Notes under the pieces: model-generated | What the model saw: only the letters and a program-made list of their open reading frames with translations | What the model was told of the DNA's origin: nothing | Databases searched by the model: none | Assembly: GCF_009650995.1 (NCBI RefSeq) | Contig: NZ_WHVV01000020.1 | Coordinates: 1 to 50,292 of the forward strand | Direction: 5' to 3' | DNA length: 50,292 nt | Source of the DNA: Sporosarcina cascadiensis | Lineage (GTDB): Bacteria; Bacillota; Bacilli; Bacillales_A; Planococcaceae | Position numbers and translations under genes: made by a program | Part shown: positions 1 to 8,613 of the stretch, one piece after another | Layout of the letters: each line of letters begins with the position of its first letter | Numbering within the stretch: the first letter of the stretch is position 1

Positions 1-50
1 AATGGTGAAATATAAATGTTGAATAACTGGGGAACAAAACTAAATAAAAG

Positions 51-84
51 CAGCACAGTGAATGCATATGAATACACTGTGCTG
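51..84. repeat. Perfect 10-bp inverted repeat
   Basis: CAGCACAGTG at 51-60 is exactly complementary to CACTGTGCTG at 75-84 around a 14-nt loop. There is no T-run on either side, so a simple terminator is unlikely; it could be an operator dyad or an element end. Confidence 0.6.
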
Positions 85-209
85 ATATCTTCTGGTTTAA
101 CACTATCTCAACCTCGGGAAAAACGCCAAGATGTACTAGGTGAGCAGTTTCTAACCAAGGATTACGTGGATTTTAAACTTATCAGGTACATGAAAAGTAA
201 AGAAAAGAA

Positions 210-239
210 CCTCTTGCCGAAAAGATTTTCGGTAAGAGG
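210..239. repeat. 14-bp near-perfect hairpin
   Basis: CCTCTTGCCGAAAA (210-223) pairs with TTTTCGGTAAGAGG (226-239) with one G-T pair and almost no loop; it is followed by ATCTTTTC. It may be a weak terminator or a cruciform-prone repeat. Confidence 0.45.
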
Positions 240-716
240 ATCTTTTCTCGAATTCTATTTTCAAGAAACAAGAATGGAAAAAATCCAAAGTATTTCTCAT
301 TAGTTTTAGACAGTTGGTGTCTTGCTAATATTAAAATGCACATAATAACTGAGTTTTTCTTGATATACGTACAGAGTAATAATTCCGTGCGTTAATCAGA
401 ATCGAATTATCATTTATGTTATCAAGAGTCCGGATAATTTATAGATTAATGTACACCAATTTTGATAGAGATACATCCACATCGCATCCGTTTATAACAG
501 TCGATGCCCGACAAATTAACTTCTTTGCAATCTGAAACTGTTTATACTTATCCTTCGCCACCTGAAACTTCATATGCCGCGACAAAATCGGCAGACTGAC
601 GACCGTCCAGTGCTTCCATGAAGGATTATATGTATGCAGCTCCTTTTTTGTTGAACGGTACACTTGTTCTTATCGCCTCATATTAGGATAGTGATTGCTA
701 GAGAGATTGTAAAATG

Positions 717-802
717 ACACATGTAAAAAATAGCCATGATTGTTTTAATAAACATGAATGTTCATACATTCACGTTAGTTTTTCACACAAGGGTTTGCTG
801 CC
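717..802. repeat. Dispersed MITE-like repeat, copy A
   Basis: AT-rich element ending in GTTAGTTTTTCACACAAG followed by TTTGCTGCC. The interior motif AACATGAATGTT and the right end closely match elements at 37051-37131, 40531-40585 and 50114-50211. It has no coding capacity. The left end (near ACACATGTAAAAAA) is degenerate. Confidence 0.6.
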
Positions 803-824
803 AAGCAGATATTTGGTCTTCTAT

Positions 825-1202
825 CTATTCAAATTTAAGAAGGATCGCTTTAGATCGTGAATCGACTCCGAGTTTACTATAAATTGTAGAAACATACACT
901 CGTACAGTTCCTTCAGATAAAAATAACTTTCCTGCGATTTCACGATTTGTCAAGCCATCCGCCAAAAGTGAATATACTTCTTGTTCTCGGGTTGTAAGCA
1001 AACTTATGATTTCGTTGGGAATGGGTTCACTGGTTTGGAATTGTTGCAAATAATAAGCGGGTAACAGCTCTCTCATCTGCTTGTCGTCTTCAGACATTTT
1101 ACAAATTTTTTCTAGCAGTGGGTGGACTTCCTTTTCGTCCAGAAATGTACGAATGTAGAAATATTGTGATCCGACTTCTAATGCTTCTTGTAATATCGCC
1201 AA
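825..1202 (-). pseudogene. Truncated MalT/LuxR-type regulator (C-terminal part)
   Basis: The 125 readable residues are the end of a large ATP-dependent LuxR (MalT/LAL) transcription factor. The N-terminal 40 or so residues (LAILQEALEVGSQYFYIRTF) match the end of the TPR-like helical domain, and residues about 65-125 form the LuxR DNA-binding domain with LTTREQEVYSLLADGLTNRE and a GTVRVYVSTIYSKLGV recognition helix. The ATPase and most of the helical region, normally 600 or more residues, are missing. An in-frame TAG lies just upstream of the TTG codon and no ribosome binding site is visible. The break abuts the truncated gene on the other strand, so both 5' ends were lost in one rearrangement. 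Expression of an isolated DNA-binding domain cannot be excluded but seems unlikely. Confidence 0.75.
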
Positions 1203-1217
1203 GCCGCCTTCGCCCTA

Positions 1218-1871
1218 TTGATCGGTTCATCACACTATTCATCCACATTGGCAAACAGTTTGTCGCAAATTCCGATCATCGGCTCCATTTTTGGAAACTC
1301 TGATTTGATCAGCTTGCAAATAGCAAATGAAAATGGACTGACGAGTGAAATAGGGGAGACACAAACTGAGAACGGAATTTCCGTTACACTGAAAGAAATT
1401 CTCTATGATCAAAATAATATTTCACTTGGTTTAGTGATTGAATCAGAAAAAGAACTGGATGAACAGTACTTTAAAGCTGGAATGGATTTTACCATCAATG
1501 GCAAATTGCCGAAGGGATCCACCGGTAGTTACGGGGAGGACATCCTCTCATCAACCAAACGGACTGCGATTCAGGAGATCAATTTAACAGAAGATATGCC
1601 GGATCAATTCGAGCTTAGACTGATCCTCCATGGAGAAGAAGGGGAAAGCTGGTATTTCTCTGCACCTGTCAATAGGATTTCAGATGTCCATAAAATTGCG
1701 GCAAATCATTCCCAAACGGTTGACGGAGTAGAGGTAAAGGTAAAAGAGCTGTCAATCGGCCAGACTGGTATGAGTTTGTCATATGAAAGTTCTGAAAAGG
1801 AAACCGATTTTTTTCAAGTTTTATCGATTAGACTTGCCGGTGTTTTTAAAAGAAAGACGTGCTTTGATTAG
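1218..1871 (+). pseudogene. Truncated DUF4179-type anti-sigma-like protein
   Basis: The frame encodes LANSLSQIPIIGSIFG, then an IGETQTENGISVTLKEILYD segment, which matches the extracytoplasmic DUF4179 domain found in membrane-anchored anti-sigma factors of Bacillales. The N-terminal cytoplasmic zinc-binding part and the membrane helix that such proteins carry (whole length usually 400 or more residues) are absent, and the first codon is a TTG without a ribosome binding site. The C-terminal end (RLAGVFKRKTCFD) also looks abnormal, as if the end was replaced. It lies head to head with the truncated LuxR fragment; no cognate sigma gene is adjacent. It is most likely dead. Confidence 0.7.
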
Positions 1872-1977
1872 AGCGAAATTAAAACCAATTGAGTAAAAAG
1901 AGTAGCAGGCGGAAAACTTGTATTTCTGTCAATTGAGTAGTAAAGTGATTGTAGAAATTAAAGGAAGTGAAGGATTT

Positions 1978-2421
1978 ATGAAACAAAATACACGCGGATC
2001 ATTAATTTGGCTGAGGCTCTCACGATTCACCCATCAAAGTAACTTATTATCCAATGACTTTTTAAAACCATATGATTTAACGGCGGCACAATTTGATGTG
2101 TTAATGCAAATATCAACGTATCAGCCGTTAACACAAAGTGAACTCGCTGAGAAAGCGACAGTGACGCAGGGTGGTATTTCCCGTATGCTCGCCCGTTTGG
2201 AGAAAGAGGGACTGATTGAACGCAAGCAGGATTGGAAAACGAAAGCGATATCGCTGACAGAAAAAGGACGTCTAAAATTGGATCATGCGTTTGATGCACA
2301 GCTGAGATTCCAATCGTCGTTCTTTGATGAGTGTTTATCAGAAGATGAACAAAAAACCCTGTATTCGCTCATGTCGCGTGTACAAAAAAACAGTGAAAGA
2401 AAAAGATTGTCGAACAGATAA
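1978..2421 (+). CDS. MarR family transcriptional regulator
   Basis: A 147-residue winged-helix MarR protein. The helix-turn-helix and wing span roughly residues 45-100, with [20 protein letters not shown] followed by [15 protein letters not shown] and the basic wing [11 protein letters not shown]. The ATG at 1978 is chosen because AAGGAAGTGAAGG sits directly upstream; a TTG 60 bases earlier lacks such a site. It is followed after 51 bases by a luciferase-like monooxygenase and two flavin reductase-type genes, a common arrangement in which the MarR protein represses its neighbours and responds to a reactive or aromatic compound. The direct repeat CAATTGAGTA (1886 and 1930) upstream may be part of its control region. 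The inducer is not predictable. Confidence 0.85.
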   Translation: MKQNTRGSLIWLRLSRFTHQSNLLSNDFLKPYDLTAAQFDVLMQISTYQPLTQSELAEKATVTQGGISRMLARLEKEGLIERKQDWKTKAISLTEKGRLKLDHAFDAQLRFQSSFFDECLSEDEQKTLYSLMSRVQKNSERKRLSNR

Positions 2422-2472
2422 TTTTTTCACCCTATCACTTGACTAATCAAATTAAAGCGAGGAGAAATAAGT

Positions 2473-3540
2473 ATGGAAAAATATCGTATCGATTTATCAA
2501 AAGGTATGGAGTTTGGACTCTATTCATTAGGCGATCATATGCCCAATCCGCTGACAGGTGAACGTATTTCTGCGCAAGCCAGGATTAATGAATTGATTGA
2601 AGTGAGCCAACTGGCGGAGCAAGCGGGCATTGATGTCTTTGGCGTTGGGGAAAGTCACCAAACTTATTTCACTACCCAGGCTCATACCGTCGTCCTCGGT
2701 GCCATCGCACAAGCGACGAGTAAAATAAAAATCACGAGTTCGGCAACGGTGCTGAGCGTATCAGATCCTGTTCGTGTATATGAGGACTTCGCTACGGTCG
2801 ACTTAATTTCAGATGGTCGTGCAGAAATTGTTGCGGGGCGCGGTTCCCGTGTGGGTGCCTATCAATTGCTTGGCGTTGACCTGCAAGATTACGAAGAGAT
2901 TTTCGAGGAGAAACTGGAACTTCTTAAACAGATCAATGAAGAAGAATATGTGACGTGGCAAGGCGAATTTCGTGCGCCGCTGCAAAACGCCCAAATTTTG
3001 CCGCAACCTAAAAATGACTCTCTGCCTATTTGGCGTGCTGTCGGCGGCCCTCCTGCGAGTGCAATTAAAGCAGGATACATGGGAATTCCCATGATGCTGA
3101 CGACATTAGGCGGGCCGGCTGTCAACTTTAAGCCTTCCGTCGATGCCTACCGGGAAGCAGCAGAGCGGAGCGGTTTTGATCCGAATGAATTACCGATTGC
3201 CACAACCAGCCTGTTCTATGTTGCTGATACGACAAAGGAAGCGCTGCAGGGGATGTATCCGCATATTAACGGAGGATTCCAGGCGATCCGGGGCAGCGGT
3301 TACCCAAAACAGCAATTCGCCCAAGCGCCTGATACACGGGATGCATTAATGGTCGGCAGCAAAGAACAGATTATTGAAAAGCTGCTCTACCAGCATGAAC
3401 TGTACGGCATGCAGCGCTTTATGGCACAAATTGATTTTGGCGGTGTACCTTTTGAGAAAATCATGAAAAATATCGAAATCATCGGAAATGACATCATTCC
3501 AGCTATTAACAAACATACTGCTGTGAAGTCAGAAGAATAA
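2473..3540 (+). CDS. LLM-class flavin-dependent oxidoreductase (luciferase-like)
   Basis: A 355-residue bacterial-luciferase-fold enzyme (TIM barrel) that would use reduced FMN and oxygen, or F420-type chemistry, on a small organic substrate. Recognisable segments are the N-terminal MEFGLYSLGDH strand, EQAGIDVFGVGESH, the SSATVLSVSDPVRVYEDFAT stretch and the FMN-phosphate-binding-like DGRAEIVAGRGSR near residues 115-130. Length is typical. The start has GCGAGGAGAAATAAG upstream. The next gene is an NADPH-dependent FMN reductase, which would supply reduced flavin, so the pair resembles a two-component monooxygenase. TTGACTAATCAA at 2440 lies between the MarR gene and this start and may contain a -35 element or part of the operator. 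Substrate is unknown. Confidence 0.85.
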   Translation: MEKYRIDLSKGMEFGLYSLGDHMPNPLTGERISAQARINELIEVSQLAEQAGIDVFGVGESHQTYFTTQAHTVVLGAIAQATSKIKITSSATVLSVSDPVRVYEDFATVDLISDGRAEIVAGRGSRVGAYQLLGVDLQDYEEIFEEKLELLKQINEEEYVTWQGEFRAPLQNAQILPQPKNDSLPIWRAVGGPPASAIKAGYMGIPMMLTTLGGPAVNFKPSVDAYREAAERSGFDPNELPIATTSLFYVADTTKEALQGMYPHINGGFQAIRGSGYPKQQFAQAPDTRDALMVGSKEQIIEKLLYQHELYGMQRFMAQIDFGGVPFEKIMKNIEIIGNDIIPAINKHTAVKSEE

Positions 3541-3599
3541 AGACGATTTTTTCAGGTCGGTATGTAAAAAGAAGGCAGTCAACAGAAGGAGAGAATAAT

Positions 3600-4166
3600 A
3601 TGAAGATTGTCGCACTGGCAGGGTCTATCGTCGGTTCAAAGACGAAAACCGCGATGCTGAAAACAGTGGAAATTTTATCAGAAAAGTATCCTGAGCATGA
3701 GGTCACACTTCTGGACTTGGCAGAATACACCGTGCAGTTTAGTGACGGGAGAAATTACTTTGAATATGAAGGAGATACAAAATACGTTACAGAGACGATT
3801 ATGGCGGCGGATGCGATTATTATCGGAACACCGACATTCCAAGCATCTATTCCTGCAACACTTAAAAACGTTTTCGATTTATTGCCGGTCAATGCGTTCC
3901 GTGATAAAGTCGTCAGCAGTGTCGTCACAGCAGGCACCGCGAAGCATTATCTGATGGTGGAGCAGCAATTAAAACCTATTTTATCTTATATGAAGGCACT
4001 TATCGTTCCAACGTATGTATTCATTGAAGAAAAAGACTTCCTTCGTAAAGAAATTGTCAATGATGACGTTCTTTTCCGATTGGAACGACTAGTGGAAGAT
4101 ACCGTAGTTACCGTTGAAGCTATGGAGGCTATTCGTATGAAGAAAGATGAGGAGTACGATTTTTGA
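3600..4166 (+). CDS. NADPH-dependent FMN reductase family protein
   Basis: A 188-residue flavodoxin-fold reductase. The phosphate-binding loop LAGSIVGSKTKTAML near residues 6-20 and the IIGTPTFQASIPATLKNVFD segment near residues 75-95 are the two signature parts of the family. It would reduce FMN or quinones with NAD(P)H in the cytoplasm and fits as the partner of the preceding luciferase-like monooxygenase, 59 bases upstream. The ribosome binding site is AAGGAGAG. The protein ends with an acidic MKKDEEYDF tail. Another possibility is an azoreductase-like detoxifying role. Confidence 0.85.
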   Translation: MKIVALAGSIVGSKTKTAMLKTVEILSEKYPEHEVTLLDLAEYTVQFSDGRNYFEYEGDTKYVTETIMAADAIIIGTPTFQASIPATLKNVFDLLPVNAFRDKVVSSVVTAGTAKHYLMVEQQLKPILSYMKALIVPTYVFIEEKDFLRKEIVNDDVLFRLERLVEDTVVTVEAMEAIRMKKDEEYDF

Positions 4167-4225
4167 GAAGACCGCGAAAGTAATGGTATACAGGTTTAAT
4201 TATTTCAAAAGTAGACATACTGTAA

Positions 4226-4254
4226 TGGACAAACAGGTAAATAAATAGTATAAG
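4226..4254 (+). promoter_or_regulatory. Predicted sigma-A promoter for the WrbA-like gene
   Basis: TGGACA and TATAAG are separated by 17 bases, about 105 bases upstream of the next start codon, so the flavodoxin-like gene may have its own promoter. Confidence 0.4.
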
Positions 4255-4359
4255 TCGGTTTCCTGCAGACTGTAAATGAAGGTGAAATGCAGTCAATATC
4301 AAGGATGCGCAGAACATGGTTTTCGTAAAAATTAGGTAAACAATAAAGGAGAATGCAAA

Positions 4360-4971
4360 ATGTCAAATGTAAAAGTAGCCGTTATTTTCTATAGTATGGG
4401 TGGAACAAACTATCAATTATCCAAGTGGGCTGAAGAAGGTGCAGCAGAAGCCGGCGCTGAAGTAAGGGTCTTAAAAGTGCAGGAATTGGCTCCGCAATCC
4501 GTTATTGAAAATAATGAAGGATGGAAGGCGACTGTCGAATCAACAAAAGATATTCCGGTTGCCACATCAGAAGATCTCGAATGGGCAGATGCCATCATCT
4601 TCAGTGTGCCCACTCGATTTGGCAACATGGCGTCACAAATGAAACAGTTCCTGGATACGCAGGGAGGGCTGTGGGCAAGCGGTAAAACTGTCAATAAAGT
4701 GGTCAGCGCCATGACTTCTGCTCAGAATCCGCACGGCGGCCAAGAAGCTACTCTTTTATCATTATATACATCCATGATGCACTGGGGCGCAATTATCGTA
4801 ACTCCTGGTTATACAGATCCGGTTCTATTTGGCGCAGGAGGAAATCCATATGGAACGAGCGTCACGGTTGGACAGGACGGACAAATGGTTGAAGATGTCC
4901 AAGCAGCCGTTAAATATCAAGCAAAACGTACAGTACAAGTAGCTGAGTGGGTTACACAAGGAAATCAGTAA
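4360..4971 (+). CDS. WrbA/flavodoxin-like NAD(P)H:quinone oxidoreductase
   Basis: A 203-residue flavodoxin-fold protein of the WrbA type (type IV NAD(P)H:quinone oxidoreductase). The FMN phosphate loop is YSMGGTNYQLSKWA near residues 12-25; the family motifs FSVPTRFGNMASQMKQFLD (residues about 86-104) and the C-terminal GGNPYGTS loop are intact. It would carry out two-electron reduction of quinones and so avoid semiquinone radicals. It starts at an ATG behind AAAGGAGAATGC. It probably belongs to the same quinone/electrophile response as the MarR-controlled genes upstream, although a separate promoter and a 193-base gap suggest partly independent expression. Confidence 0.88.
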   Translation: MSNVKVAVIFYSMGGTNYQLSKWAEEGAAEAGAEVRVLKVQELAPQSVIENNEGWKATVESTKDIPVATSEDLEWADAIIFSVPTRFGNMASQMKQFLDTQGGLWASGKTVNKVVSAMTSAQNPHGGQEATLLSLYTSMMHWGAIIVTPGYTDPVLFGAGGNPYGTSVTVGQDGQMVEDVQAAVKYQAKRTVQVAEWVTQGNQ

Positions 4972-4989
4972 GCAACTAAAAATCACGCG

Positions 4990-5033
4990 GATGCACATGA
5001 TTGGCCTTCCCGGCTGATTATGTGCATTTTTTA
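4990..5033 (+). terminator. Intrinsic terminator after the WrbA-like gene
   Basis: ATGCACAT (4991-4998) pairs with ATGTGCAT (5020-5027), followed by a T-rich tail. Confidence 0.7.
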
Positions 5034-5198
5034 TTTGATACTCCTGGTGAAGTCCCTTTTTCTAATGTGAATTGCCAATTTACTGCTCCTGCTAATAGTA
5101 AAATAAACAAACCAATTAGCGAAAAACTTTCAAAGAAGTTAAATGATTTTGTAAAGAACTTTGTTAATCTATAGTGAAGTGTATTTTTCTATGGATAG

Positions 5199-5753
5199 GT
5201 GAGAGCGATTAAAGACTATATGTTGATTCGGAAAATAAAATCGGGTGATCCTGAAGCTTGGGAGGAACTTGTACATACATACTATCATCAAATTTATTCC
5301 TATTGTGTGCGGAGATGTCTAGGCGATCGAGTTCTAGCTGCTGACCTGACTCAAGATATCTTTTTGAAAGTGATCGAAAACATTGAGAGCTATAAATTTA
5401 GCGGTAAATTCTTTAATTACCTATTTACGATAACGATTAATACGTGTAACAACCACTATAACAAAAAGAAACTTACTCAATATGAATTTGATGAAAGTTT
5501 GATCCATGTTGATTCTCAAACGATTACGATGAGTATCATTACACAAGAAAGTAACAAACAAATTCAACTCGCCCTCAATACACTTCCCGCTATCCAGAGA
5601 GAAGCCTTGATCTTGAAATATTATCATGACTTTAAAGTGAAAACCATTGCGAAAATAACGGGAACGAGTGTACCGACTTCACAATCTCGAATCAACCAAG
5701 GCCTGAAAAAACTTAGGAAATTGTTAGATAGGGAGGAGTTTATGAATGAGTAA
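5199..5753 (+). CDS. ECF-type RNA polymerase sigma factor
   Basis: A 184-residue group IV sigma factor. Region 2 spans about residues 12-80 (GDPEAWEELVHTYYHQIYSY, then AADLTQDIFLKVIENI) and region 4 about residues 120-175 (LNTLPAIQREALILKYYHDF, then VKTIAKITGTSVPTSQSRIN). It should direct transcription of a small regulon, probably including this operon. The start is uncertain: GTG at 5199 or ATG at 5220, neither with a strong ribosome binding site. The next gene, a membrane protein overlapping by 8 bases, takes the position usually held by an anti-sigma factor, and an ABC exporter follows. This resembles cell-envelope-stress sigma loci of Bacillales. Confidence 0.85.
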   Translation: MRAIKDYMLIRKIKSGDPEAWEELVHTYYHQIYSYCVRRCLGDRVLAADLTQDIFLKVIENIESYKFSGKFFNYLFTITINTCNNHYNKKKLTQYEFDESLIHVDSQTITMSIITQESNKQIQLALNTLPAIQREALILKYYHDFKVKTIAKITGTSVPTSQSRINQGLKKLRKLLDREEFMNE

Positions 5754-6486
5754 TAAAACGCTAAAAAAAATGAAAGCTCATGAAGTAGAGATTGACGAGA
5801 GTCAGAAACAAGAACTTATTCACATAGGAAAGCGTGTATTAATGAAAAATCAACTTAACAGGCATTCCATAGTCGATCTTATTTATTCGTCTATTCAATT
5901 TACCAGGCTGCATACTTGGCTGATTCAATTGACGCTTCTCATGTTGACAACTATTTTAATTACGAATGTTATGAGTGAAGAGTCATTTGCTTTCATCATT
6001 CAAAGTTTAACAGTCATCGTCATCATCTCTGTTACTTTCTTTATGGAAGAGATTTTCCGCAGCTTCACATCTGGAATGTGGGAATTAGAGCAAACATTAA
6101 AATACGAGTTGCGTCAACATATCATGATCAAGCTATTGATCTTTGGAGTAGCCGATCTCCTATTAATTGTTTCTATTTCTTTCATTACGCAAGGTGTACT
6201 TGCCATCTCTTTATCGAGGATACTTTTGTATTTACTGGTTCCCTTTAATATTTCTTGTATCCTTCTATTTTCTGTTTTCACTGTATGGAGGAACACCCTC
6301 TCTTCTGCAATTCTTTGGATAAGCTCAGGAGTGGTGCTGGTCAGTATCCTGTTTATAACGAATCTATTTAACGTTTACGAATTTAATTTGAAATACTGGG
6401 GCATGGGATACGTGGGATCACTAGTAATTTTATTGTTTCTTGTGATGAATAATTTGAGAGTTAAGAAGTGGGAGGCGTTTTGCTAA
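5746..6486 (+). CDS. Six-helix membrane protein, possible sigma-factor partner
   Basis: A 246-residue protein with a short basic cytoplasmic N-terminus (about 55 residues) followed by about six hydrophobic helices (first near LIQLTLLMLTTILITNV, last near GSLVILLFLVMNNLRV). I do not recognise a named family. It overlaps the sigma gene by 8 bases and has a strong GGGAGGAG site, and it ends one base inside the ABC ATPase start codon, so the four genes are translationally coupled. The location suggests either a membrane anti-sigma factor with its N-terminal tail holding the sigma factor, or an extra ABC permease subunit; the sequence does not decide between these. Confidence 0.75.
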   Translation: MSNKTLKKMKAHEVEIDESQKQELIHIGKRVLMKNQLNRHSIVDLIYSSIQFTRLHTWLIQLTLLMLTTILITNVMSEESFAFIIQSLTVIVIISVTFFMEEIFRSFTSGMWELEQTLKYELRQHIMIKLLIFGVADLLLIVSISFITQGVLAISLSRILLYLLVPFNISCILLFSVFTVWRNTLSSAILWISSGVVLVSILFITNLFNVYEFNLKYWGMGYVGSLVILLFLVMNNLRVKKWEAFC

Positions 6487-7358
6487 TGTTATTGGAGTTA
6501 CATAATATTACAAAGAAATACGATAATGCTGCTGTTCTTCATGATGTTTCGTTCACATTAAAACCAGGCGTATACGGCCTTTTAGGTTCTAATGGATCTG
6601 GTAAAACGACTTTATTCAGGATTATCTGTGGAGTGACGAAGCAAAATACAGGCACCATTACATATAATCAAAGGGACATCCATAGTAACCCAGATGCCTT
6701 TCGCTCGATCTTAGGCTTTCTGCCACAAGATTTCAGCTATTATCCTGATTTCACGGGAATGAAATTTATGTTATACATCGCGGCTTTAAAAGGAATTAAT
6801 AAAAAGATCGCTAAAAAAAGATGTCTTGAACTCTTGGAGCTGGTCGGATTAGAGGATATGAAGAATAAGAAGATCAGAAAGTATTCTGGTGGAATGAAGC
6901 AACGATTAGGAATTGCCCAAGCCATGATCAATGATCCGGAAGTGTTGATTTTAGATGAACCTACCGTCGGTTTAGATCCAAAAGAACGTGTTCGTTTTAG
7001 GAACCTGATTAGTTCATTCTCCGAAAACAAAATTATTATTCTTTCCACACATATTGTTTCTGACGTTGAGTATATTGCAGATGAAATACTTGTGTTAAAT
7101 CAAGGCCGACTTGAAAACAGAGGGGCTTCCGCTGAATTAGTCAACACGATTAGTGGTGATGTTTGGGAATCAGTAGTGGAAGCAAGCAAACTTGATGAAA
7201 TATTGGCTGATTATGTAATTAGCAATCAAAAGCACACGGCAAACGGCACGGTGTTAAGAATTATTTCAAAGGAGAAGCCGACTCCCAATGCACAACAAGT
7301 TCAACCGACATTGGAGGATTTGTATCTATATTATTTTAGGGAGGACGCGAATAAATGA
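6486..7358 (+). CDS. ABC transporter ATP-binding protein
   Basis: A 290-residue ABC-type ATPase of the drug/antibiotic exporter class. Walker A is GSNGSGKTT (about residue 37), the signature YSGGMKQRLGIAQ, Walker B VLILDEPTVGLDP and the switch histidine STHIVSDVEYIA are all intact. The C-terminal 70 residues form the extra domain often seen in ABC-2 ATPases. The ATG at 6486 is preferred over an upstream GTG because GGGAGG lies 10 bases before it and it overlaps the preceding stop by one base. It pairs with the following permease (4-base ATGA overlap). It probably exports a toxic or signalling lipid or peptide under control of the ECF sigma factor. Confidence 0.9.
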   Translation: MLLELHNITKKYDNAAVLHDVSFTLKPGVYGLLGSNGSGKTTLFRIICGVTKQNTGTITYNQRDIHSNPDAFRSILGFLPQDFSYYPDFTGMKFMLYIAALKGINKKIAKKRCLELLELVGLEDMKNKKIRKYSGGMKQRLGIAQAMINDPEVLILDEPTVGLDPKERVRFRNLISSFSENKIIILSTHIVSDVEYIADEILVLNQGRLENRGASAELVNTISGDVWESVVEASKLDEILADYVISNQKHTANGTVLRIISKEKPTPNAQQVQPTLEDLYLYYFREDANK

Positions 7359-8506
7359 GGACCCTTGTGAAATATGAAATAGAAAAAATCATACAAAGTA
7401 AATCATTTATCGGCGGAATGCTAGTGTCATTGGTTGTGTTGGCAGGGATCCTCTTCATCGGTTTTTATTATTCACAACTTCATATTAGTGGAGAAAAAAT
7501 AGGTGATGGAACAGAACTGTATCATGAGGTGGTGAAAGAAAGTACCGGAGAGTTTACCGATCAAAAGGTAAAAGATATTCTTTCAGTTTACATAGACAGA
7601 TACCAAAGCAAGGAGTCAGATAACAAAACGTTTGATTTGTTTTCCTGGCAGATTGGAGATACATTTTTTCCGAAAGATATAGATATTTATTTAACAATGA
7701 ATGAAGCTATAGCCCAGAATAATAAAATGACGATTGATGAAATAAATCTTAAGGCTATTGAAGATCTCGGTTTTACTGCATTTGATGCGCCACTTACCAT
7801 TGGAAGTTATGTGACATGGTATGATCTTTATAAAGTAAACGACCAATTATTCATTCTCATAAGCATTATTACGATCTTAATCTGTTCTATTGTTTTCTCA
7901 AGCGATGCTTCAAGAAATCTCAACCAGTTATTACTGTCGACAAAATTTGGCAGAAACCAATTAACCGTTTCTAAGATTATTGCTGCAACGTGTATTTCAA
8001 CTTTTGTATTTCTTTTTATACAAATTGTATCTGTCGTATGCTTTTATGTTTATAATAGCGGTTTTGGCGGTTGGGATATTAGTATCCAAACGAATTTTTC
8101 ATTAAAATTATTCACTTTCCCGGTTGAATTCAATCAGTTACAAGTCTTTTTATTAGTTGTGGCATTCCACTTTGTAAGTATGCTGTCGATTGTTGGGATC
8201 ACCTTATTTGTTTCCTCTATTACTCGTTCTCCATTTAGTTCATTGGTTATTTCACTAGGCTTATTCTTTTTACCTAAAGCGTTGACAGAGTTCTTTAAGA
8301 GGGGAATCATCTACAAGCTATTGAACTTATTCCCGATCAATAATTATAGCATTTACAATTTCTTATCTTTATTGAGTTCAAAACGAGACTTTCTACTGAA
8401 CTCTTTCATACAAAACGTAGTATTTACAATGATTGTACTGCTTATTGCCAAAGTCGTGTTAGACATTATGGTGTATTGGCGAATGAAAAATAACCAAATC
8501 GCTTGA
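7355..8506 (+). CDS. ABC-2 type transporter permease
   Basis: A 383-residue membrane protein with the ABC-2 exporter layout: one N-terminal helix (FIGGMLVSLVVLAGILFIGF), a long extracytoplasmic segment of about 120 residues, then five helices from LFILISIITILICSIVF to the C-terminus. The sequence FSSDASRNLNQLLLSTKFGR between helices is the family's cytoplasmic coupling region. It overlaps the ATPase by 4 bases and is the last gene of the sigma-factor operon. Substrate unknown. Confidence 0.85.
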   Translation: MRTLVKYEIEKIIQSKSFIGGMLVSLVVLAGILFIGFYYSQLHISGEKIGDGTELYHEVVKESTGEFTDQKVKDILSVYIDRYQSKESDNKTFDLFSWQIGDTFFPKDIDIYLTMNEAIAQNNKMTIDEINLKAIEDLGFTAFDAPLTIGSYVTWYDLYKVNDQLFILISIITILICSIVFSSDASRNLNQLLLSTKFGRNQLTVSKIIAATCISTFVFLFIQIVSVVCFYVYNSGFGGWDISIQTNFSLKLFTFPVEFNQLQVFLLVVAFHFVSMLSIVGITLFVSSITRSPFSSLVISLGLFFLPKALTEFFKRGIIYKLLNLFPINNYSIYNFLSLLSSKRDFLLNSFIQNVVFTMIVLLIAKVVLDIMVYWRMKNNQIA

Positions 8507-8562
8507 TAACTGTTTCAACCCTTTCTATTTTTAAAAATAGTAACCATATGTTAGTTCCATTA

Positions 8563-8602
8563 TTGACGTGATAAAAATCTTACACTACAATGAGTAATGT
8601 GA
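8563..8602 (+). promoter_or_regulatory. blaI promoter with BlaI-type operator
   Basis: TTGACG (8563-8568) and TACAAT (8586-8591) are 17 bases apart. The dyad TACACTAC-N5-GTAATG at 8581-8599 overlaps the -10 box. The same dyad stands at 9885 upstream of the bdbD gene, which supports a common repressor, most simply the BlaI protein encoded here. Confidence 0.7.
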
Positions 8603-8613
8603 GGTGATGGCGA

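Larger units (their letters stand above)
1..824. other. Intergenic/decayed region with inverted repeats, no convincing gene
   Basis: No reading frame here can be assigned with confidence. A 95-codon frame starting at 16 runs through two strong inverted repeats (51-84 and 210-239) and has no clear ribosome binding site. A 74-codon minus frame (439-663, containing KKLICRAS) has protein-like composition but no recognisable domain and no good start; it may be the tail of a lost gene. The right part (717-802) is a copy of a dispersed repeat described separately. The stretch looks like a degraded island boundary. Confidence 0.5.

Noticed and set aside
16..303. 95-codon plus-strand reading frame
   Set aside because: It runs through two strong inverted repeats, has no good ribosome site and no recognisable domain.
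439..663. 74-codon minus-strand frame
   Set aside because: Protein-like composition but no start signal, no family and flanked by repeat DNA; at most a remnant.
5041..5160. Minus-strand segment with a hydrophobic stretch (SLIGLFILLLAGAVNWQF)
   Set aside because: It could be the tail of a lost membrane gene but has no start codon and only about 40 codons.
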